The notes: generated by a model not told the origin, from the sequence alone. A stretch of 64,000 bases of DNA from Torreya grandis (GCA_037957365.1 JARHVA010000350.1:291501-355500), one strand, 5' to 3'. Positions 12,413-24,693 are shown, counted from the stretch's first letter. Program-made: numbers and translations.

Positions 12413-13604
12413 CACTTATCCTCTTTTGCTCTCCCATACTTAGCATCTTCTAAGCATACCAAACAGGTCTAAACTTCCTTACTTGTATATAAGTCACTTA
12501 ATCATATACTTATTATTCAAATAAATATTTAAATAAATTAGGCCATCCATAAATAGGTATTTTCATATTAAAAATAACATGACTTAATAATTAATCAATC
12601 AATACAATAGGTCAACCATACATCAATTAGCCCTTACTCCTCTGTTAGGCTTGTTGAGACCTAATAGGCCTTCTTATCAACATGTTACCCTTTGATATTC
12701 CTTGAAGCATACACAAACACCTTACATGTAAGTAAAAAATAATAAAACACTCTAATATACCTTATCTATCTTCACTTTATATCTATAACACTTTTTAGGT
12801 CCAACTACCACTTGAACCCTTCTTTAAATCATTGTTTATAAAAGGCTTGTGGATATACAAAAACACTATCTTGAACACCTGAGTCATGTACTAAATTTTT
12901 ATGAATAACCATTGAAAAAAATTACATATTTAGAAACATCATGACCTCAAGTTCATCAAAAACTTCATATGATGCTTCAACTCAAGGTAAACAGGCTCAA
13001 ATACTTCTATGCAAGATGTTCACTCAAAACTACCAACTAACTCCAAAACATAGTCAAGTATACATGAACATATGACACATGATTGAATATATTAAAATGA
13101 TTTAAATGCATGAACATGATCTTGTAACATCATCAAAATAACCTTAATCAATCAAATCATGATATCTAATGAAAACTACTGGTCTTACGGATTAATCTCT
13201 TGACTTTATATCTCACATACTCTACTCAGTCAGATAAGCCATTTTGGATTCAATGTTTCAACCTATTAAAAAACATAAAATATTATGAAATTCATTAATA
13301 GATCATTCAATATCTAAAAAAAATCATCATGCATTTCAATGCATCACTCTTAGATGAAATCACATCAGGAAACATCTTCTCACATCTGTCAAATTTTCTT
13401 ACTATCTACACCACTAGGTCTATTAGTGCTTGACCAAATTTGGTCACCAAATTTGCACACCTGATATCTATAACCTATCTATAAATATTTATTAAAAAAA
13501 ACTAAAATTTTCATACTTTGATCTTAATACACTTAATAACTTTAACTTGATCAACTCTATCTTATATAACAAATTTATGAAAGCCAAGCACTTTTCTATA
13601 GGGT

Positions 13605-13609
13605 CTTCT
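13605..13609 (+). other. Target-site duplication of A1, left copy (CTTCT)
   Basis: CTTCT directly precedes the A1 LTR start and is repeated exactly at 21074-21078 after the A1 end. With one copy removed, the flanks join into continuous D LTR sequence. Confidence 0.8.
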
Positions 13610-15985
13610 TATTGACCATTTTTACCTCAAGACAAAATGGTTCAACCCCCTATAGTATAAATATTTAATAGGGGCTTATTATATCATAATATGGTGTTTC
13701 ATAGTTCATATTATGTGTTTTCATATGTCATTCTACTTTTGGTCATTGTCTAGTTTAGTCCTTGTGTCATTTTATATCTTAGGGATCATTTTAGAGCCAT
13801 ATATGAAAGTGATAGGTTTTCACAGTGTTTAAGAAATTATAGTATGAAACATTTTTGATTATTCCTCAAGGAATCATTTTATCTTCAAAGATCAAGAATG
13901 AAGTTTCTAGCACAAGTTAAAGGAAGTAGACCATCATTTTACATCACATAAGAATGGGCTAAATAGTCAAGTTATGCATTTAATAAATATGCTTAGGAAG
14001 CTTGTAAAACTAAAATAATCACATGGAAATTATTATCTTAGTGCCTAGATCATAATATAAAAAATTAAGGTATTGATGACATTTCTAGCTCAAAATATAA
14101 GATTTCAAAGGTTGACTTGCAGAATTAGACATTCATGTGAGTGTTAAATTTAAGACATGGAAAAAACCCATTGGGATTTAAACTAGGATGGTCATGCATA
14201 TGTCATTAATAATAACATGGATGTCATTTTCAATCACATACATATCAAAATTAATATCATAAATTAAACCACTAGAGTGTAAATTTGATGGTCACATGGA
14301 CATCAAAAATGATCACGTGGATGTCAAATGATGGAAGCATAGATGTCAAAGTTAAGCTCAAGAAAAAAAAATGGGAGTTCAAATTTTATGATAATTTTAA
14401 ATTCAAATATGGTTGCATGGATGTCAAATGATGGGAGTGTATACATTAAATTTCAACCATGATAAATAGTTGTTGGAGTTCAAATAGTGGGTCCTAACAA
14501 ATCAATGGCTAATATTCCATTTTACACTAAGATCAAAAGAATGGATAGCTTGATAGTATCAATGGGTCCCAAAGATCTATGGTGTGAATTTAATCATATA
14601 AATATATATAATGATGTGATAAAGATTTAAAGGTCAAGGAGCTCAGATCAAACATAATATTGCCAATTGTCATAGTCTCAGGACCTTGGATCGTTGATCA
14701 ATGACCAGCATTGAAGATCAAAGAAAAAAGGTTTCAAAAGAAATTGATAGAATAGGTTTGACTAGTCCAAATGGAAAAAATGAGACTACATGTCCAAAAA
14801 ATGATAGAGAAAAATCTATGAGCAATGTGGTAAAGAAATGGCACATGAAGAACTATGTAGGATCACGGATTCTATAGTGAATCAAGATCTACATATTTGT
14901 ATACTGCCATGAAATCTTAGTTGAAGACTAAAAATGAATAGTGAGTACCAAATTTAAAGAATGAATCCTAGGTAATTAATGAGTGATTGTAGATGTTATA
15001 TACAAATGTCTATAAGATAGTAGTTAAGAAAATGTCTGTGACTATCACAATATATGTGTCGACTCTCCTAGCTTAGTTTTAAGTGATTAAAAGATGATCC
15101 ATGATGAAAATAGTTTCATGAAGGCTAGATGAAGAATATTTACAACATTTTAGAGAGTTTTTCATGATTTATATTGACATTTTCTTAAGAGACACTCATG
15201 GTCTATTTCACACTTAGTTACACCTACAACATAATTGTTTCTCATGCATGGACATGTGTTCCACTTACTCTTGAACTTCTTTATTTTCTCCTTTCTCTAA
15301 ATTTTTATAATTAGATACCATTTTGGCCTTTGTAAGTATATATTCCACTCCATGTATGGTGAATCCCTACTATAATGATGTCATATTTTGCCTTTGAACA
15401 TTAATGCAAATTTGGTTTTGAGTTTTTAAATAATTGTCTAAGTGTGCAAGTAATGTATGGTGATGCGAAGTAATAATTATCTATCCTTTCTTCCCTTATC
15501 CTTTCATTTTTGTGTAAAATTTCCTATTCTAATAGGTCATATGAATTTCTATCAAGTGTATAATCTTATATTTTAAGTGTACACTGATCCTTAGTGTCTA
15601 AAACTATCCTATGATTTATTACCTTAGATATATTTCATGCATCTCACCTTAATATTGAAATATTGATGTTAGAATCCATAGGACTTAGAAGTTAGTTTTA
15701 ATGCCTTGTTTATTAGTGGAATAAAGTATGATGGTCATATGGAAAACATCTTGGTGTATCACCCCCTTATTATAGATTCATTTCATATAAATTCTAAATT
15801 TTTCCCCATAAGTAACTAGTTAAGTAGGTGCGATCATTTCAAGATACATTCAGTGAACTATCCCTTAAATCTAGAGGATCACTTCCACATTAGGTACACC
15901 CACATACTTGAAAGTGTTCCAATGTTGCCCAAATTTAAAAGAGGCTTGAACACCCTCTTTGAGGGTACAAAATTTGGTGAAAATA
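13610..15985 (+). repeat. 5' LTR of A1
   Basis: Direct-repeat partner of 18738-21073, collinear over its whole length. It shares about the first 400 bp and the last 750 bp with the much longer LTR of A2. The last block includes the shared ATGTATGGTGAATCCCTA-type region and a CATTAATGCAAAT stretch, which probably cover R/U5. Confidence 0.85.
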
Positions 15986-16009
15986 GTTTTGGAACACTTG
16001 GTGGGACCA
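15986..16009 (+). promoter_or_regulatory. Primer-binding-like motif of A1
   Basis: Directly after the LTR comes GTTTTGGAACACTTGGTGGG, followed by ACCA. A2 has GTTTTGGCATGTTTTGTGGG at the same place. The TTTTGG...TT....GGG frame resembles the tRNA-Asp-type site of Athila/Tat elements, with CpG positions lost. The tRNA assignment is tentative. Confidence 0.5.
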
Positions 16010-16175
16010 AGGTCCAAGAGATTATAAATGTTATTGGTGTGTCTCTCCTCTATCTATGTTTGGAATCAAACAACCTAACACCAATGGTGACTCCAAATGA
16101 TAAATTCTAGTTGTAAGTAGTGAAAGTATCTTTACTTAAAGTTTTGATCAATTTTTCACATATTTCCTTTGATAT

Positions 16176-16520
16176 ATGAGGTTTACATGAACATCTATAG
16201 TAAATATCCCTACCATGGACATCCTTATCATCCTTTCTATGAACCACAATATACTCCCCAATAGTCCTATGAAAATGGATATCAATCCTATGAGCCATGG
16301 CAGTGTATAATCCTCTATTCCCCCCCCCCCACCCCCATATAGACACCATGTTATTAGATATCCCTATGAGGAAGGTTACCAAGATACCTATCAATAAATG
16401 CCTCCTTATCAGTCCCAATATGAGCCCTATCAACCATACCATGATGCATATGAACCTCAAGAGTACTCCTATGAGTCTTGTCATGAGGAATGAGATGTTT
16501 ACATTAATTGTACACAAAGG
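16176..16520 (+). pseudogene. Tyr/Pro/Gln-rich low-complexity segment of A1
   Basis: The + strand reads YPYHGHPYHPFYEPQYTP, then YENGYQSYEPW. After a frame change at the C-run (16321-16331) it reads YPYEEGYQDTYQ and PPYQSQYEPYQPYHDAYEPQ followed by EYSYES. About a third of the residues are Tyr, a composition like that of prion-like disordered domains and of some Ty3 Gag N-termini. It stands where A2 has a structured Gag. Stops and the frame change mean no intact protein is made. I do not recognise a family, and no function is claimed. Confidence 0.5.
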
Positions 16521-17163
16521 TATTACAAGGCAATATGTACATTCTTATAGACTAAAATGCAATAAAATGAAGTTCATCTTGATACCTATCATTACCCTCC
16601 TCCTTCCATCCTATATTAAATATTTGTTTGCATCCATACCATAGTTTCTAGATAATGAAGAAAATATGAGAACATGGGATGATGAGTATGATGTGTTCCC
16701 TGATCATCTCATGGAATGATTGAGAATTACTACCCAAGGTTATATGTAGAATTTATGGAAAATTGAAGAGAGAGAGAGAACTCAATGTGAAATTAAATAA
16801 AAAATATACTTGTAAAAGAAGTGTCTTCAATGCTCAATAGAAAAGCTAAGTATGTGGGAGGATAAATAAATCAAATATGAACATGTTACTATTGCATAAT
16901 TCCAAGAAAGCTATTGGAAATATGTAACCCTTGTTTATGTAAATGTGTTTCCTTCTAATTAGTCAAATAATTCACTTCCTTATGATCTTACTAGTTCTTT
17001 TCTCTTTCCTAAATCCATTCTCAAGCCTTTTCCTTCACCTTGCACTTCATCTCCAATCAATAAACCTTCCACTACATCTCATATTATAACTCCTTCACAT
17101 GAGCCCATATAGAGAGAATCAAGTGAAGAGGATTAAATCCAAGCCTAGTATCACTAATAGGAT

Positions 17164-18414
17164 GTCATGAGTGACTATGAGGAGAAAATCACCATAGGGA
17201 CTCCCCTTGGTGACCACAAGTGTAATCTTGCATTCTTAGATGAAAATAAACATATTGAAGATCTTATTGTAGTTATCCATGAAGAATGTGACAAATACTT
17301 GAAGAGAGAAGCATTTGAATAATAATCCATGTCTAATCATAAAGTTATGGATAACCATATCAATCATAAAGTGGAGTGTAATATCAAGGAAGAAGGTCAA
17401 GTCACTCCTCAAGAAGTTTTAGTCCTAAGAGAGTCTCATGAGACTAAGATAGATGAAATGTCTCTTAAAGATGACACTCATGAGGTGGATGAAAATGACT
17501 TATGGAAAAAGTTTGATTTCATGTGTCATGAGTTTGATCATATCGATAAGGTTACTCCTACTCCTAATAAGTCTACGTCTGATTTAAATAATGCCTCTAA
17601 AAAGCATGTTGATGATTATCTCAATAAGCATGGAGAAAGGTCTCATGTTTTTAATGAAGAGGAACTATGGAAAAATATTAATTTCATATGTAAAGAGTTT
17701 GAAAAGTTAGGTAAGTATCTTTTTTATCTAAGAGATTTTATATCTAATGATACTAATGATCACGTTGACAAGTATTCCATCAAGCATAAAGATGAAGGTA
17801 ATTATGTTGATCAACAATCTACTGTAATAAATAATTTTGATGATGCTAGTGTCTAAGATATTATAGACATGGAAAGTGAGGGAAAGGTAAAAGTTATTTC
17901 ACCTCAAGAATAGTCAAGAGATCTACCTGATATTGAGCCATATCCAAAGGTTTTAGATCATGAAGAACTTGATGCTTCCAAATATCAAGTAAAATTTTTC
18001 AAGGAGAAAATAAAGGGTGAGAGGACTATCATATTTTCAAACTTGTACATTAAAGGCCAAATACATGAGAAGGTGGATAAAAAAATTTCAATGGAGGAAA
18101 ATGAACAAGATTGGGTGGACTATTTAGAGCTCCTTGATGAGCTTGAAGAACTTATAGCTGGATAGAAACCCAATCTTATTGAGGACACTATGGAAACCAA
18201 AAAGGAAAGCCTTATTTAACCACCATTAGATTTCATATTTGAGGAGACATGTGATAATGTTGAGGTTGATTTGATGAAAGAAGAGTTCAATTCCATAGTC
18301 AGCCTTTTTGGAGCTACTTAGTTCTCTTCGAACATCATGCCAATGAAGTTGGAAAACAACATGAAGAAGCTGGAGACATTAATGCCAAGGTTCAAAAGGA
18401 TACATTCATAATTA
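17164..18414 (+). pseudogene. Long acidic reading frame of A1 with repeated LW..F....EF motif
   Basis: A single frame runs for about 400 codons with a handful of stops. The open part at 17329-17856 has 175 codons. It is rich in Asp, Glu, Lys, Asn and His and looks largely disordered. A motif is duplicated inside it: ENDLWKKFDFMCHEFDHI and, some 60 residues later, EEELWKNINFICKEFEKLGK. A2 keeps the same motif (LW.RFYSIFQEFDHLGK) followed by a similar FISN..........YSIK tail. Conservation between two diverged elements suggests this frame was once a real protein of the family. It occupies the place of pol, but shows no catalytic motif of reverse transcriptase, RNase H or integrase. Function unknown. 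Confidence 0.6.
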
Positions 18415-18664
18415 ATTAATTCATGTCATGAATAAAAATAGGTTCCAAACTTTCCCTTTGATCCTAGAGGAAGTGTTTATTTTAGGTTAGTCTATGCTTG
18501 AGTCAATTTCTTTAGTTATGTGTGTTGTCTTGCCTAAGTGTTCATGAAGCAAAAGTGTGTTTTTCTTAGTTTATTATCTTTTGTATTTATTATTGTTGGT
18601 TTTATTATGTTTTATGTGTTTTTTAAGGCAAGTTTTATGTCAAACCTATTGTACATGTGACTCC

Positions 18665-18737
18665 ATATCCCAATGGATAGGATTAGGCAACTGGTCATGG
18701 CATAGTAAGCATGCCACCCATGGTAAATCACCAAAGA
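18665..18737 (+). promoter_or_regulatory. Conserved block before the 3' LTR of A1
   Basis: A 73-bp block, from CATATCCCAATGGATAGGAT to CACCAAAGA, is strongly conserved at the equivalent place in A2 (58724-58796). It abuts the 3' LTR and so should contain the plus-strand priming site, although the last bases (AAATCACCAAAGA) are not a classic polypurine tract. Confidence 0.55.
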
Positions 18738-21073
18738 TGTTGACCATTTTTACCTCAATTCAAAATGGGTCAAACCCCTATAGTAAAAATATTGTATAAA
18801 ATCTTATTATATCATCATAGGATGTTTCATAATTCATCTGATGTCTTTTCATAAGGTGTTTCATAATTCATCTGGTCATTGTCTTGTTTAGTCCTTGTGT
18901 CATTTTATATCTTGGGGGTAATTTTAGAGCCATTTATGAAATTGATAAGTTTTTATAATGTTAAAGTAGTTATAATATGAAATAGGTTTTTTATACCTCA
19001 AGGAGTCATTTGAGCTTCAAATATCAAGCAAGAAGTTGTTAGCATAAGTCAAAGGAAGCAAACCATCATTACACGTGACATAGGAATGTGTTGAAAAATC
19101 AAGTTGTGCATTTAATGAATAAAATTGAGAAGATAGTGGAACCAAAAAAATTCACATGTAAATTATGATCTTGGTGCTTAGATCATAATCTAAAAAATTT
19201 AGGTCTTGATGATATTTCTAACTCAACATATAAGCTTTCAAAGGTTGACTTGAAGAATGAAACATTTGTGTGAGTGTCAAATTTAAGACACAACAAAATT
19301 AAATTGGGATGATCATGAAGATGTAATGGTTACATGAATGGCATTGATGTTTTTGTAGAAGTCAAAATTAAGATTAGAAATTAAGCCAACAAAGTACAAA
19401 TTCGATGGGTATATGAATGTCAAATGTAGTCATATGGATGTAAAATGATTAGATCATAGATGTCAAAGTTAAGCTCAATCAAAAATCATGGGAGTTTAAA
19501 TTTTATAGTCATGAAAAAATCAAATATGATCATGTGTATGTCAAATTTTAGCCTTGGTAAATAGTCATTGGAGTTTAAATAGTGGGTCCCAATAGATTAA
19601 TGGTTAACATTCCATCATACACCAAGATCAATGGAACAGATAACTTGATAGTATCAATGGGTTCTAAATATATATGCTTCATATTTAATCATACAATGAT
19701 GCAAGTGAGATTCAAAGTTCAAGGAGCTTTGATCAAATGTAATGTTTCTAAGTATCATAGTCTTGGGACCTTGGATTGATGATTAATGGTTAGTGTTAAG
19801 GGTCAAAGTAAAAAGGTTCCAAAGGAAATTGATAGAATAGGTGTGATTGGTACAAATCAACAAAATGAGACTACATGTATAATAAATGATAGAAAAAATT
19901 ATATGAAAAAAATGAAAAAGGAATGACACATGGGAAACTATGTAGGATTAAGGATTCTATAATGAAGTAAGCTCTATATAATCGTATGCTTGTATGAAAG
20001 CTCAGTCAAAGACTAAATATGAATGGTGGTTGCTAGATGTAAATAACAAAGCCCAAGAAAGTAATGAGTGGCTAAGGATGGTAAATGCAAATGTCTATAA
20101 GATAGTAGTTTAAAAATTGTATGTGACTATCATAACATATATGTCGACTCTCTTAGCTCAGCTTCAAGTGCTCAAGAGTTGATCCATGATGAAAATAGTT
20201 TCATGAAGGATAAATAAAGAATCTATACACCATTTTAGAGAGTTTTTCATGATTTATATTAAAATTTGTATTAAGAGGCATTCATGGTTTATTTCACACT
20301 TAGTTGCACCTATAATGTTGTTAGTTCTCATGCCTAGATATGTGTTCCACTGACTTTTGAACTTATTTATTTTCTCATTTATCTAAAGTTCTATAATTAG
20401 CTACCATTTTGGCCTTTGTAAGGATATATTCCAATCCATGTATGGTAAATTCCTACTAGAATGATGTCATATTTTTCCTTTTAACATTAATGTAAATCTT
20501 GTTTTGAGTTCTTAAACAATTGTCTAAGTGTGAAAGTGATGCATGATGATGCAAAGTGATAATTCTCTATTCTTTCTTCCCTTACCCTTTCATGTTTATG
20601 CAAGATTTCCTATTCTAATAGGTCATATGAAGTGTTGTCAAGTTTATGATCCTATCTTTTAAGTGTACAATGAGCCTTATTATCTGAAACTATCCTATGC
20701 TTCACTTACCTTGGATATATTTTCATGCATCTCACCTTCATACTGAAATACTCATGTTAGAATCCATAATACTTGGAATTTAGTTTGTATACCTTTTTTC
20801 TTAGTGTAAGAATGTATGATGGTCATATGTAAAACATCTAGGTGTATCATGCCCTTAGATTAGGTTCATTCCATGCCAATTCTAAATTTTTTCCCATAAG
20901 CAATGACTTAAGTAAGTATTATCATTTCAAGATACAATCAGGGAGTTATCCCTTAAATCTAAAGGCTCACTTACACTATAAGTACACCCACATACCTGTA
21001 AGTGTTCCCATATTACCTAAATATAGAAGAGGCTTAAACACCCTCTTTTAGGGTGCAAGATCTGGTGATAACA
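18738..21073 (+). repeat. 3' LTR of A1
   Basis: Starts TGTTGACC and ends GATAACA, followed by the target duplication CTTCT at 21074-21078. It is collinear with 13610-15985. Short frames inside it are not genes. Confidence 0.85.
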
Positions 21074-21078
21074 CTTCT

Positions 21079-22215
21079 CACTCACTTGAGAAACCAACCA
21101 CACTTGGAGATTCTTGGGAGATTTGAATTTGACCTCTAATAATTTATCTAATCATATCAAACCATTCTAAGCTCTTTAGAACTAGATCTTCAATATCAGG
21201 TCTTTTTTAGGGTTTTATGAAGGTTTAGACCATCTTCCAATCTTAATTATCATTCATAAGAATTAACTCCTCTTTATAGAAACCAATGATTTTAAATGTG
21301 AGATAGAACCCTTCTTCATCTACCATGAATATCTTAGGTTCTCATTTAGATGTTGTACATGCTAACGAGCCTGATAAAACCTTCTCAAGTAGACAAATCT
21401 TCATTATATGCACTTTAAAAACCTTTATATACTTTTTCAAACCTTTTATTTTAAACCTTGATCTAAAAATTCATGCACATACTTAAAACAACTTGAATCA
21501 CCTTTGTCAATGTTAACCTACTCACTCATGCCATGGAAGTTGATCATGTTACCTCATCTAGCCACCATCACTCTTCTTTATTTCTAAGACTTGACTTATA
21601 GGTCTTATTAAGATTTGAATCTGACCTTATAGCCACTCTTTATACATCACCTTGGAACTTTCCCATGTTATAATGTCTCTTGTGTATGATCAATCAAGAT
21701 CATACACTCCCTATGCTTCAAAACTTCAATAGATCTTCTTCAAAACTACTTACAGATCATTAGATCTTAACTATAGCATCTTCAAAGATGCATACACAAA
21801 TCTTTGGATTTGACCTTTTAGTCAATTTAATGTCCTCAATCATCTCATGAATAGCCTCAAACAATTTCTCTCAAGCTCAAACACTATCAAGTGTTCTTTG
21901 GAGCATTCTCATCTTCGTAACTCATTTAGAGCATCTTTGGAACTGCTTATATAGATCTTCAAAGCACATAGATTCTTCTTTAGAGCTTACTCATTTCATC
22001 ATGCCACCTAAAAATTCTATCTCATAAGATATAAACAAATAATTACAATATTATTTACACTTGTTGTACTGACCTTAAACCTTACTTGACCAAGTATCTT
22101 CACAATAACCTTTGACATCAATGAAATAACAATGCATCTTCATTATCACCATTGAAATCAATTACAAAATTAAATAAAAAATCTCAACATTAAAATATAA
22201 TACTCAAAAATATCT
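21079..22215 (-). repeat. Inner part of the 3' LTR of element D
   Basis: No coding signal. It lies between the D polypurine region and the A1 insertion site and should join 13604 downward once A1 is removed. The combined LTR would be about 3 kb, which is long for a Copia element, so additional unrecognised insertions within it are possible. Confidence 0.45.
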
Positions 22216-22260
22216 CCCTTAATCAATGATAATGTTCAATGATCTCCCCTTTATCATTAA
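22205..22260 (-). promoter_or_regulatory. Polypurine tracts of element D
   Basis: On the minus strand CATTAATGATAAAGGGGAGA is followed about 25 bases later by GATTAAGGGAGAT. The wording ATTGATGACAAAGGGGGAGAT just before the 3' LTR is typical of Sirevirus-type Copia elements, which often carry repeated polypurine tracts. Confidence 0.6.
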
Positions 22261-22559
22261 TGGCAAACATAATCATAAAACCACTCTTAATGGCAATCAT
22301 ATCTCAAACCTAGTTCTTGCCTTTTCTTTCTCCCTTTATGATCTTTGTCTATCTTTCTCCACTTTAACATTAATGATAAATGTCTTCCAAAATTATCATC
22401 TCTTTTAAAATGAGCTTTAGATTATAAAAACACTTTAACATAGATCAAGCTTAGTTAATAATCTAAATAGCTCCCCCTCAAACCATACATACCTTAATTG
22501 AAAATAATCACATATTCATGAAGGCAATGAGCATGATTATCTCCCCTTCAAAATATAAA

Positions 22560-23100
22560 TGCTTTTTAGGGGAAGGAATTACACCCAATTTATATCTTAT
22601 ATGTTCAAAAGTTACCTTTGGCAGTGGTTTTGTCAAGATGTCTAGAATTTGATCTTGTGTAGAAACATATTCAAGTTTAACACTTTATTTACTTGCTTTA
22701 TCTCTTATAAAATGATATCTAATGGGAATGTGTTTGGTTCTTGAGCACATGACAAGGTTCTTTAAAAATTTTATAGCACTTGTATTGTCATGGTAGATAG
22801 GACTTGGGCCATCATACTCTACCTTGTAATCTTTTAGGGTTTGTCTCATTCATAGGATCTATGTGCAGCATGAAGATACTATAATATACTTAGCCTCACA
22901 AGTGGATAAATATATTGTTAGTTTCTTCTTACTTATCCATGATACTATACATCCTCCTAGGAATAAATCTCCTCCACTTGTACTCTTCCTATCATTTATA
23001 CTTCCTACCCAATCTATATCCATGTACGATATCAAATTGAACTCTCTTCCTTTTAGATACCATTATCCATACTCCATAGTCCCCTTGAAATACCCAAGTA
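22560..23100 (-). pseudogene. Copia RNase H remnant of element D
   Basis: The minus strand reads YLKGREFNLISYMDIDWVGS, then NDRKSTSGG, CEAKYI, YHDNTSAIKFLKN, SRTKHIPIRYHFIRDK and DQILDILTKPLPK. These follow the Copia RNase H pattern: a first acidic D.DW.G...DRKSTSG, the SEAEY block (here CEAKY), HDN.SAI..., and the C-terminal HI.....F.R......LTK.LP. The enzyme would degrade the RNA strand during reverse transcription. Only occasional stops interrupt it, so it is one of the best-preserved coding stretches in the window. It follows the reverse transcriptase in the same orientation. Confidence 0.8.
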
Positions 23101-24300
23101 TCCTTTTTACTACTTCCATATGATTCTCCTTTGGATGTACTTGAAATATTCCCACAAGACCTAATTCTTGCATGATGTCAAGCCTATAGGTAGTGGTATA
23201 TAACATACTTCTAATCATTGACCTATATAATGTCTAATTAAATTTTGAAGACTCATCTTCTTTTCTCAACTTACATCCTATGGCCATGGGTGTACTAACT
23301 ATCTTGCACTCTTCCATCTTAAACTTTGTCAACATTTATCCTATGTATTTAGCTTGTGAGATAAATATACATTTTTTAGATTGATTGATATGCAACCCAA
23401 GAAAGAATGATAGTCCTCCTAGCATAGACATCTCAAATTATTTCTTCATCACTTTTGTAAAATATTTTATCATGTTTTCATCATTTCCACCAAAGATGAT
23501 GTCATCCACATAAGCAACTACTATCACCTAATGGCTATCTTCTATCTCAATATATAAATTAATGTCTACAACTCCTCTTTTTAATCCTTGATCCAATAGA
23601 TACTTTTTAAGCCTAGCATACCAAGATCTAGGAGATTTCTTTAGACCATAGAGAACCTTTTTCAATATACAAACATAGTCTTTGTTATCTATTAGAGATA
23701 ACCATTTAGGTTTTTTAATGTACACTTCTTCTTCCATATTCAAATTTGGAAAGGAAAATTTGACATCCATATAGTTTTATTTGAATCCTTTAAATCCTAC
23801 ATAAGTTAAAAATAATCTAATTGTCTCCAATTTATCTACTAGCACAAAGGTCTTCTCAAAGTCTAGCCCTTAAACCTATGCATATCCTTTGCATACCAAT
23901 CTAGCCTTGCTCCTAGTGACTTCTCCATTTTCATTCAACTTATTTTTAAACACCCATTTTGTGCCAATAATATTTTTGTGTTTAGGTCTAGGAACTAGTT
24001 TCCAAGTCTCATTCTTCTTTAGTTGATCTAAATCATAATTCATAGAATCTATCCAAAATTTATCATTTATTACTTCTATAATATCCTTTGGTTAAATCCT
24101 GGATAATAAATAAGCATTATATTTATTTAGATTACTTATCAATCTTCTCCTTTTTTGCATAGCTACATTCTTATTTCTAATGATTTGAGATTCAGGATGA
24201 TCTTTTTGAATCTATCTTGAAGGTCATTTTAAGTCATATCTCTCTTTAGCTTCTTCTTCTTCCTCTTCATCAACCTCTATAGTCTCCTCATCATTATTGA
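23100..24300 (-). pseudogene. Copia reverse transcriptase of element D
   Basis: Reading the minus strand gives WKLVPRPKHKNIIGTKWVFK, ARLVCKGYA, MDVKFSFPNLNMEEEVYIKK, LKKVLYGLKKSPRSWY, then the catalytic YVDDIIFGG (YVDD at 23512-23501), and MAIGCKLRKEDES near the end. This is the Copia RVT_2 domain in normal order (W.LV.......I..KWV.K, DVK.AFLNG.L.EEVY..., YGLKQ.PR.WY, YVDD). It would copy element RNA into DNA. A stop before VIVVAYVDD, two near CKGYA and a few more make it a pseudogene; the open stretch at 23528-23770 is 80 codons. An acidic linker between integrase and reverse transcriptase (near 24230-24310) includes a run of Glu and Asp. Confidence 0.85.
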
Positions 24301-24329
24301 AGTTCAAATTCTATGAAGTATTCTTTGAC

Positions 24330-24688
24330 TGTGAGTTAGATTTTCTTGTCTCATCAACCTTTACATTTTTACTTTCCACTATCTTTTTTAGTCTCTTGTT
24401 GTAACATCTATAGGCTGAGCTCATTGATGAGTATCCAAAGAATATTCCTTCATCAAATCTAGAATCAAACTTTCCCAAGTTTTCATTCTATCTTTTGATG
24501 AAACATTTGATCCCAAAAACTCTAAAGTGTTTTACATTTATAGGTCTACCCTTCCATAGTTCATAAGGAGTTTTGTTACTATTTATCCTTATTTGTCCTC
24601 TATTCAAAATGAAGAATACAATGTTAAACACCTCTCTCCCATCAAACAAAATAGATTCATACAACATAATTCTAGCCATTTTTTAACT
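24330..24688 (-). pseudogene. Integrase C-terminal part of element D
   Basis: The open frame at 24488-24679 reads MARIMLYESILF, ILNRGQIRINSNKTPYELWK and GRPINVKHFRVFGIKCFIKR. It continues past one stop as GKFDSRFDEGIFFGYSS. This is the end of the Copia integrase core (MARTML...., NR.....NKTPYELW.G..P...H.R.FG) and the start of its C-terminal domain. The integrase core itself is found at 33439-33800, separated by element E. Removing E with one copy of ATTAT rejoins the two parts with only about 5 bases missing. Confidence 0.85.
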
Positions 24689-24693
24689 ATTAT
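24689..24693 (+). other. Target-site duplication of element E, left copy (ATTAT)
   Basis: ATTAT is repeated exactly at 33434-33438. The duplication lies in the integrase frame of D, which independently predicts where the two halves must join. Confidence 0.85.

Larger units (their letters stand above)
11790..13609 (-). repeat. Outer part of the 3' LTR of element D
   Basis: This is the downstream part of the D LTR, ending near 11790 in the terminal CA of CTTGTTTCCA (minus strand). A CACCCCCTAGTCATCTTG block lies just inside the end, as in Sirevirus-type LTRs. It has no coding potential. It contains a (TA)n tract and, at 13432-13445, the perfect 14-bp palindrome GACCAAATTTGGTC. The inner part of the LTR resumes at 21074, after A1. 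The 5-bp flank outside is TTTTT (11785-11789); its partner copy is not in the window. Confidence 0.5.
13610..21073 (+). mobile_element. Element A1: non-autonomous LTR retrotransposon with complete ends
   Basis: Two direct LTRs of 2376 bp and 2336 bp enclose 2752 bp of internal sequence. The 5-bp flanks CTTCT match. The 3' LTR starts TGTTGACC and ends in CA; the 5' LTR start is mutated to TATTGACC. The internal region has a primer-binding-like motif, a Tyr/Pro-rich segment and a long acidic reading frame, but no Gag, protease, reverse transcriptase or integrase that I can recognise. It must have been moved by another element's proteins. LTR starts, LTR ends, the sequence before the 3' LTR and the acidic reading frame are all related to A2, which is longer. 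About 15 differences in the first 98 aligned LTR bases point to an old insertion. Confidence 0.85.

Noticed and set aside
15853..16110. 85-codon plus-strand frame as a gene
   Set aside because: It straddles the 5' LTR/primer-site junction of A1, and its first part is repeated in the 3' LTR (20842-21051).
16107..16644. Overlapping 136-codon minus-strand and 115-codon plus-strand frames as genes
   Set aside because: Both are by-products of the low-complexity Tyr/Pro-rich segment and C-run of A1. Neither shows a domain, and the plus-strand frame differs from the one giving the Tyr-rich peptide.
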